Shown: piece by piece, positions 56,501 through 64,000 of the stretch
How positions within the stretch are numbered: the first letter of the stretch is position 1
How the letters are laid out: each line of letters begins with the position of its first letter
Assembly (NCBI GenBank): GCA_037447605.1
Contig: CM074809.1
Location: 2,479,297 to 2,543,296 of the forward strand
Reading direction: 5' to 3'
From: Zygnema circumcarinatum
Taxonomy: Eukaryota > Streptophyta > Zygnematophyceae > Zygnematales > Zygnemataceae
DNA: 64,000 nucleotides
Program-made: the position numbers and the translations under genes
Notes under the pieces: model-generated
What the model was told of the DNA's origin: nothing
Seen by the model: the letters and a program-made list of their open reading frames with translations, nothing else
Databases searched by the model: none

Positions 56501-59500
56501 TGAGGATATGCTCCCAGATGTTCCCATACTTTGCGCCGTCCCAGCATGCACCGCCTTGGCCGCCTTCTTGGCCATTTCCACCGCCAACGGATTGTACAGA
56601 GTTGAAGCGGCGGGAGGTGCTTTTGAGATGTTGGATGATGCCACCGCTGCAGGTGGTTTCTTTGGAGTGGAACTTGCTGCTGGCTGTCGAGGCAACATCA
56701 AAAACAGCAACATAAAGGGTCTGAAGACTAAAGGGCACTCTCATTGCAGTAGTTACATAACTTCGTTAGAGGCAAATGGAGGATGTGCACCCTTGCAAAG
56801 ACAACACGGAGTGCGCTTAAAAGAGCCGTGCAGGAACTGGAACAAACATCAGTTTTCCTTTACCTAACACTTCACAACTGTTCTACTGTAGTGACTGTCT
56901 ACAGGCCCCGACATACTACTCCCCCACAAACTGCCCAATGAAGCCTTACAAGGGGCAGAAGGTGACGAAACTTGGCGAGAATGGTTGCCTCTTGGTCCTC
57001 TAACGAAGACGTCGTGGAGGGTCCTTGCGCGAGCTGGTTTTCAACATTGCCAAAAAACTGTTTCCCGTATTCTGCACTCCCTTGCCTTGCAGACTCGGCC
57101 ATGAGGGGGGCCACCTGCGAGCCTTTTGGAGGACCCGCGACTGGTGGCAGCCCCGTCCTCCCTCCCCATTCCTTTAGAGCGATTTCCTTTTTGGTGAGCT
57201 CATCAGCTAGTTTATCTCTGCTACCTTCATCCATTCGTTGATGAACGAGTGAATCTAATTTGTACACACTCATGGATGTAGAAGTACTAGGACTGTCGTT
57301 TTCTGGAATTTCTACAGCGCGGGAGGGATTGAAACCTGGAGGAACACTTGGAACACTCCTTTCAGCTTCAGGACGGGAGGAAATGAACTGCATTTCAGCC
57401 TCCATGACTTGGAAACGACCAGTTCTACTTTCTCCTGCGGGGGAGTCTGGGGGAACTGAATTGGCTGGACGAGCAACTTGCTCATTTGATTTATATTCTG
57501 CGTTGCGCTCCTGAATGTGCTCCTTACCTTTCGACTGATGGTCGTCTATGTCCACAAGTTTCCTAGCATGCTGAACACCGCTTGCTGACTGTTGTATGGA
57601 TAAACGAGCGACCCTTGAGAAGAGATCGCGGACATCCTTATCTTTGGTATTACCATCCGTCTTCTGTGTGCCAGCTGGCAACTCCCCAACCGACGTCTTT
57701 GCCACGTGCCGCTCCCTCATTGGCCGCCCCTCTGTGTGCATGTGGCCAGCTTCAATTGAGGCTTGCTCTGCGCCAACTCCTGATGCGATCCGATCGACCG
57801 GAAGTACAGACTGAACAGCTGAGGAAGCATGGCCGACACTGCTACCATGTGAGCCAAGATCAGGATGCCTATCTGATGCAATGCTCGTAGAGATATTGGC
57901 AGTAGAAGAATAAAGGCCCTCTTGAGAAGAATCAAGGCATAACTCCTCTCCTCCCCTGCCGGGTGGTTTGAGCTTCAATGGTGAGTGGGATTCTAGTAGG
58001 GCATTGCTCTGCTGCCCAGCCAGGCCATCGTGGCTATGTTCCTGTAAAGGACTTCCAACTTCAGGATGTATGGAGCCAACACCTGCGACCAGAAGTGAAG
58101 GGTCTGAGTTGGCGGCTGCTTGTGAGGAAAGGAAAAACTGAAGTGGCTGGATGGGCATTACAGTAGAGTATCCCATAAGCACTTTCAGCAATAGGCGGTC
58201 ATATATGTTGTATATGTCTTTGACCAAAAAAATATTATTGCAGTATGTCTTTACATAATCCTTCTGCTCAAATGTTTTTTTATCTCCATGAACGTCATAT
58301 GTTTTTGGCAAAGAAGCATCGACCTTGCGAGTACGAATGTTCCGGAGGTTGCAGAAGCTCGTCAAAAGCTGGAAGCGCAGTTGCGACTGGAATTGAGACG
58401 AGAGATGCGGCCACTTGTTCAAAAGAATCCATGAGGTCCTCAACCTGCGCATATGCATCCAGGCACAAACGTTTAATGATTTCCCTGAAAGAAAGGTACT
58501 ACAAACACATTGCAAACCGAGTCTAAGTCTAGGATAGGGACAAAAAAACAGTTTCCTCTGATGTTTTCAGCCAAGGTTAGGCGACACGGCCAATTTCAAC
58601 ACAATGCAAAAATGATGTTGAACACTTCCATAGAATGAATCGACTGGATGTTTCTGCATTCTTTACTAAAACCTTCACCTGTTACTTCAACTCTTCAAAG
58701 ATCCCTGCAAGTGAGTTATTACTACACACTGCCTACATTGTTCATGACATCAGAAGAACATGACACTAGCCATTCCCCTGCACGTTCGTTCAACCATAGC
58801 CCATTAAAAGACCAACCAAGCGAGAATCGACAATCTTCCTATACCCCTTTCCATTTCCCCCAAAAACCAGAAACCCATGTCTGCTTTCATCGCTGCATCA
58901 ACAAGAGACGGCCACCCAATGGCCGTCCGAAAAAACGCAGGTTGCACCCATGAGTTTTGGCAGAGAGAGGCAAAAGCTGCCCGGTCCTGACCTGCTGCGC
59001 GGTGAGGTAGAGCGGCACGGCCCACGCGTGCTCTGCGAAGCATCCGGAGGGGACTGCGAGACCGAGCTGCTGCTCATGCACGAGGGGGTAGTCGGTCACC
59101 AGCTGGAAGGAGACGGGCACCAACTGCCCATACTGCAAGCAACAACAACACAACGTCAATACATTTTGTTTCTACACCTGAAAGAACCAAACAAATCGAT
59201 GCGTTCGATGCGGGATGATACGTGCCTTAGATAATAAATAATCTAGCCAAACAGAAACGGGCAATTGGAATTTGAACAAACGACAGGGAGAGAATAATAG
59301 GGACTGCAACATCATATGGTCCGGCAGCTTCCGCTACATGGCTTATAAGGTGTGGTATATGCCTTACGAAATCTTCTACGGGATTTCATGCATGTACCCT
59401 TGAACTTTACTCACATAATCCAGTCCAGAACTCACGGACTCATAAATCCCGTGCATATGGCCTGAATCCAGGTCAAACATGAAAAGGGCAGTCTCTCGTG

Positions 59501-61348
59501 GAGCAATTCGATGAGGACAAACAAGTTGATTAGGAGGCAACCAAACGGTTCCCGTTATTTTAAGCACCTCAATATCGGCTCTAGATGCGGGGATCACCTA
59601 CAACTCATACAACCAAGGATTACATCAGTATTGCGAAAGAAAGGACAATTCCTTCTTTTGATCAAAGAAATACAGTGGCAATCATTTCGTTAATCCAACA
59701 GTTGACCTGCCCAACCACCGGTACAGCAGCTTGGTTCCCAAATATAAGCATTACTAAAAAGAACTTCCACAGGTGAATACTGAAGAAAAAAATGGATGGG
59801 TCTGCATAAGGGCCTGCTGCCATTGAAGCAGAAAAGGACAAGCAAGCTGCGAAGCACATCCGAACGTCATAAAAACACAAACAATAAAAAATGCTCATTA
59901 AACTTTCCAAAATTGAAAGCTTTTGAAAAAAAAAAGGGCGGAGAGGAGAGTGGGAGGATGCGAAGGAGATTCTTCATGGGGTTGTCAAATTCCATTTCAT
60001 ACCTCCCTCCCTCTCTTTTTCCCAAGAAAGTAAACAGCCGTACTTCGAACCAATAATATTTTTGTAAGATCCTCTCAACCGCACAAGCAGGCCATAGTTA
60101 GGTCCAAGAACATACTCTGCTACCGTCATCTTGCATTACATCCTGTCTTGGTCAACGGAGCTACTCATCTAAACCGTCCAAATGAATGCATAGTCCCTTA
60201 AAATGCTGATGTAAATCAGAAACAAGAAACTGAAATGCCGATATGCTCCAGAGTATGACTCCAGAGAAGCAGCCTTCGGAAACTCTAGAAGTATGCATGT
60301 GCTTTCACAGATCCCTGTGTTCCCTGAAAGGAAGGACATACTTGGCCGAACGAATAACTGAACTCGGGCTGCTCATCCGATAGCTCTATCTGCTGCCAAG
60401 TCAAAGGCTCGGGAACGCCATAAGTCGGGGTAACACCATAAGTTCCTGAATCAGACATCATAGGTTCAGGCGTATTCACAAAAACGAGGTGCTACCACAC
60501 TTAAATTTTACATTCTGGATAATGCACCGACGTGTGTTTCCGTACCTGATGAACCGTCTGATACTGTTGTAGAGGCCATCATGGATGAGGGCAGAAACCC
60601 GCTTAAGGAAGCAGATGGAAGCGCTGTTGCGGTAGCAGCAACTGCTGGATTGCAAGAGCCACTTTCTCCAGCCCCTTGCGAAGGGTGAGCTGCTGATGAC
60701 GACAAGAAAGAAGGCAGGAAAACGGGGGCAGTGACCTGCAGAGTCGAGGAACGAGAGGGGCCATCCTTGCCTGCAGAAACCACCATAGAAGCTTCGGAGC
60801 TTCCACTCGGCTGACTCTGTAAAGGAAGGCTTGAAGGTGGAACAGAAGGAGCAGGTGATGACGGGTGAAAGTTGGTAGAAGCCGCAGTTGCACTCGGATC
60901 GCTCTCGGTGTGGGCTTGGAAAGGTTGCTGCGCAGAAACCAAGCACCAAAAGTTTAATGGGCTAACGCCTACTCAAGAAGGACCACAACGATAACAAACT
61001 GACAATAGCATATTTTATTTCAAACTCGTAAATCTAACATAGAAAATAGCGTGTCAAGCGAGAGGAGCTATTGCAGACCAGGAGTGGACGGTTAACAAAA
61101 AAAAAAGTCATGAAACGAACCCAACGTCTTCGCGTCGTCTACGTATGATTGCACTTGCATTTTTCTGTCGTAAAGTCTGTCCTAGCTTCTTCTTCTTTGA
61201 AACATCGGATATAAGGGAGACTATAAGAATGTTTCCCAGGAAAGTACGACTACCGCAACTTCTAGAATGTTAGGCTTAAACTATCTAAAGCTTAAGCCAG
61301 AAACATTTCCAGAATTTTACAACCTACCGGCTCAACGAATCGACTCAT
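53529..61348 (-). CDS. DCD-domain protein with C-terminal RING-like zinc finger
   Basis: Eleven minus-strand exons: 61328-61348, 60546-60927, 60342-60445, 59415-59597, 58992-59132, 58445-58498, 56950-58137, 56390-56683, 55734-55829, 53931-54504 and 53529-53683. All phases close and give 1063 residues. After a Ser/Pro-rich leader, residues about 165-295 form a DCD (development and cell death) domain: TALFMFDLDSGHMHGIYES, then YGQLVPVSFQLVTDYPLV and WAVPLYLTAQQ. The usual FGLP is replaced by WLPP. A 700-residue disordered, Ser/Pro-rich middle contains FSRVARLSIQ. The C-terminus is cysteine-rich: CTFC, then CRCAIAAHYGPCEDC and CRVC. This spacing fits a RING-type E3 finger. The 7-residue first exon (MSRFVEP) and the acceptor of the last exon (after GCGGAG) are the weakest points. 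An E3 ligase role is inferred. Confidence 0.72.
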
Positions 61349-61981
61349 CTTCAGCATTACCTAGAAATACGGCGGTCCTGCTTCCAGGGTTGCTCCAAGT
61401 TCACTCATCATGCACATGCGACCTGCTCTAGCATGTCCTGTCCAGTCGGCGGTAGCTCATAGTTTACACTGAAGACATGGCCACTTTGTGGGTTTGGTGT
61501 ATGATGGTGTCTGGAAAGCTACCTGGCGAAGAAGGTGAGTGCATTTGAGCTGTCCACTGGAAGTAGAATCGGAGCGGTTAAGCACCTGTGCTGTCAAAGC
61601 CTCCTCAAATGATCTGGCAGCAACCAACACTCCTAGCACCAAAGTTAGCAATTTCTTGAACCAATAAGCATTGAGCACTTTCAAATATCCTTGCTTTTAC
61701 GTTTCAACAGGCTGTCTATATACAATTCGTTAATCAGAATCTGAATACTGTTCGAAGAACACGCTTGAGTTGCAGGAAAACAGACAAATCAGCCTTGACC
61801 ATCGAACTATCACAACAGATGATTAAGAACAGACAGCAGCTGAAGCGGTGCTCAGCGTCGGTCACATTTGTAACCCAAGAACCCTAAAGTAAACCCTGAA
61901 CCCTCGAGGCATAGAGGTGTTTAACGATCCAGGAACTGACTTCACTGACTTCCATTTCCAGATTTTCCAAAAGTTTTGGGC
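61349..61981. other. Tandem intergenic region on the minus strand
   Basis: It lies between the stop of the right-edge gene and the start of the DCD gene, so it should hold the DCD promoter. A minus-strand open frame at 61457-61684 (RSFEEALTAQVLNRSD) looks coding-like. It could be a 5' exon of the DCD gene that I have not joined, or chance. Confidence 0.35.
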
Positions 61982-64000
61982 CTACGTGAATGTGACCACA
62001 GCAACTTCGTGCTCAAAGTAACGCTTGATTTCCTCCACACACGCTCCGCCAGCAGTGAACTTCTCCACCAGCTCAAGGTCGTCAATGAACTGGTCCACGT
62101 CCTCCACAAGGAGATGCGTAGGCCTGCACGCCAACTGTTGACCACATAGAACAGCGGGACTAAGAGTCATCACGCATTCCGAGTCGATTCATTTTTTTTT
62201 TTTTTTTCGCTCCTTTTCGCTCAAGGAGCGACGGTGAATGAAATTTTTAATTATATGAGTTTCTTGCTAACATGGAGAGTCATTTTGACAAATCAAGAAA
62301 TGGTCAACAAGCAGAGGGGAGTGTCTAAATGTAAGACGGGTAAAAGTAAGCAGAAGAGTTTTGCCAAACAAGGAACCGTTAGGAACGTAATCTATTGAAC
62401 CGAATCAATATTCCTCGAAAGGCACCATTACTTTGGTTAACACGCCTAACCAGGGTGTGTTCCCATGTGCCACTTCCGTGAGCTTACAAGTTCAGAAGGC
62501 TTGACAATGAGGTCTCCCAGAAGGTCGGCTAAGGGCGCAGACCGATAATGACTAGGTCCCAAATTTCTGGACGAGGAGTTATCCAAAGGCTACACAAACA
62601 CAGCCGAAACACATCACTGCTGTCAGACCTTAACTGTAGCGTGCAATCCGTAGACATATACAAGTGCTACGATGGAGGGGACAACAGCATCCCCATAGCA
62701 AATACAAATGGTTGAATTGGTGCTGTGGGAAAGTTCGTCCTTGTTAGTATTCATCAAGATCAAGGCATCTCCAGAAACAACTTCACAATTGGCAAGTATT
62801 GTCACGGATGCCCTCAAACCCCTTCTGAAAGGAACATTTCCAAACATCAGGGGTCTGTTCAAGAAAGTCAAAAGTACAGATAAGCAAACATGGAATGTGA
62901 AACCTCAATTGCAAGTGGAGAGTTTGTAACTCACAAGCATGCATACATTAGAGACAATGCATTCCAAGTCCTATACTCCCTAAGCCAAGCATTCTTCTCC
63001 TGTTTGTGAGGACGGTGCAACTCCAATCAGGTAGAAGCCCATCAAATCCTTTTCTAGAATGTTTACGATTGGAAGATCCAATTTGAATGCCTTTAATTCT
63101 AGCTTTATACATTAACATTGCACTTACTGGAAATTCTAAGTCATCATAAGAACCAACAGAATGACTGTGTTCCGCTCCATTGGAATGATCGTTCTGACTG
63201 AAAGCATTCAAAACAATCCCTGATTCCGTCAGTGCCAAATGTCCTCGATTGCTGTCCAATTGCGAGGCTCCCTCCGAAGGCATAGAGCCACTGAGCGCAG
63301 AGGCTTTCACTTTTCCCTGCAGGAAATCCGCCCACCCCTCTCCTCAAAACCTCGCTATATTCCGAGAAGCTTGAGGCTGCTCCTCCCTGCCAGCCTTTGC
63401 CTCAAAACTATTGTTCCTGCTCGCACTCCAAGCTGCTCCGGTGAGAAAAAGAGCAACATGACTACCAGAATGCAAAAGCAGCGCTATTTATTAAGAGGTG
63501 GACGATATTAGAAACATGGCTGCAGGCACCTCACCTTCTTGTTTTTTGATTTCTTGGCCTTGCTGCTAGGCAACAGATCCATTGGCTCACTCCTAACAAT
63601 AAGCTGAAGAGGAAGGTCTTCATTAAAGGGCTTCTGAAGCTTCGTGCTCTCTACTGCCTGAACAATTCCAGTACGACGGCGGTTAACGGAGCCTGAAGCC
63701 GCATATGGTTGAAACAAGTCTCATGCCGGTCGTACCTATTGCTCACCTGTCTAAATTCGAGCCTATGTTTGCCATCTTAGAATACTGAAAAGATAAGCAG
63801 ATTTCATTTGTGTATGACTCCAAATATAACGACATCTGCACGCAGTTCTCAGCAAACAGAGAACTTCTAGTGGCAAAAAAACCCCTAACCCCTGATGGCC
63901 ATGTACGAAATGCGTATTCAATATCCTTGATACTGAAAGCTTTCTCAGTCTGAACAGGATTTGTGACCTTACCGAAGTAGTTTCATTCAAAAGGGAGTGT
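61982..64000 (-). CDS. Unrecognised multi-exon gene, 5' end beyond the window
   Basis: I do not recognise the family. Exon-like segments in transcription order: about 63890-64000 (KAFSIKDIEYAFRTWPS), 63535-63692 (NEDLPLQLIVRSEPMDLLP, then SKAKKSKNKK), 63128-63316 (Ser/Gly-rich), 62629-62824 (VTILANCEVVSGDALILMN), 62488-62589 (APLADLLGDLIVKPSEL) and 61982-62134 (HLLVEDVDQFIDDLELVE, ending VVTFT). The last three agree in phase. The junctions 63890/63692 and 63128/62824 do not, so an exon or boundary is missing. A short Lys-rich segment may be a nuclear signal. The C-terminal 100 residues appear to be a folded alpha/beta domain. Confidence 0.5.

Noticed and set aside
58138-58515. N-terminal extension of the long minus-strand frame ending at 56899
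   Set aside because: An acceptor before 58137 and an in-phase exon at 58445-58498 explain the region better; the intervening translation is AT-rich intron-like sequence.

Overview
The window is nuclear DNA of a green plant (streptophyte), most likely a bryophyte such as a moss or liverwort; a charophyte alga cannot be excluded. Evidence: genes are split by many GT-AG introns (often with tgcag acceptors), and the recognisable products form a plant set: a DUF266/GT14-type glycosyltransferase-like protein, a PHT3-type mitochondrial phosphate carrier, an A-type cyclin, a plastid-type SufC with a transit-peptide-like leader, FIS1, the GINS subunit SLD5, and a protein with the plant DCD domain. I joined exons by hand from splice signals and reading phase. 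Where the phases close exactly I call the model complete.

Layout, left to right. 1-2674: upstream DNA with a G-box/ABRE cluster and a GC-rich promoter-like stretch. 2675-5799 (+): GT14/DUF266 gene, start codon not located. 6542-12507 (-): large gene with signal peptide, partial J-domain, thioredoxin-like segments and a C-terminal membrane anchor. 12697-12925: repeats with a nested miniature inverted-repeat element. 14249-16435 (-): F-box gene. 17367-19306 (+): weak, unrecognised gene. 19658-19984 (-) and 22137-22352 (+): two small divergent His/Pro-rich proteins separated by 2.1 kb containing ABRE-like and CCGTAC motifs. 24306-27030 (-): mitochondrial phosphate carrier. 27570-35871 (+): DExH RNA helicase, with a G-quadruplex-like leader just before its ATG. 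37836-40571 (+): cyclin A. 42673-45165 (+): SufC, preceded by a mini-element and a degenerate G-box minisatellite. 46231-48318 (-): FIS1. 48736-49684: long foldback element. 49963-52771 (+): SLD5. 53529-61348 (-): DCD protein with a C-terminal RING-like zinc finger. 61982-64000 (-): unrecognised gene running off the right edge.

The genes are ordinary housekeeping functions (cell cycle and replication: cyclin A and SLD5; organelles: phosphate carrier, FIS1, SufC; RNA metabolism: helicase; ER/secretory: J/Trx protein and glycosyltransferase). They do not form an operon-like unit. The most unusual items are the DCD plus RING-like architecture, the divergent His/Pro-rich pair, the G-quadruplex-like leader of a helicase of the DHX36/RHA group, and three kinds of non-autonomous inverted or tandem repeats in promoters. 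Two 10-N gaps are embedded in homopolymer C or G runs and look like assembly artefacts.
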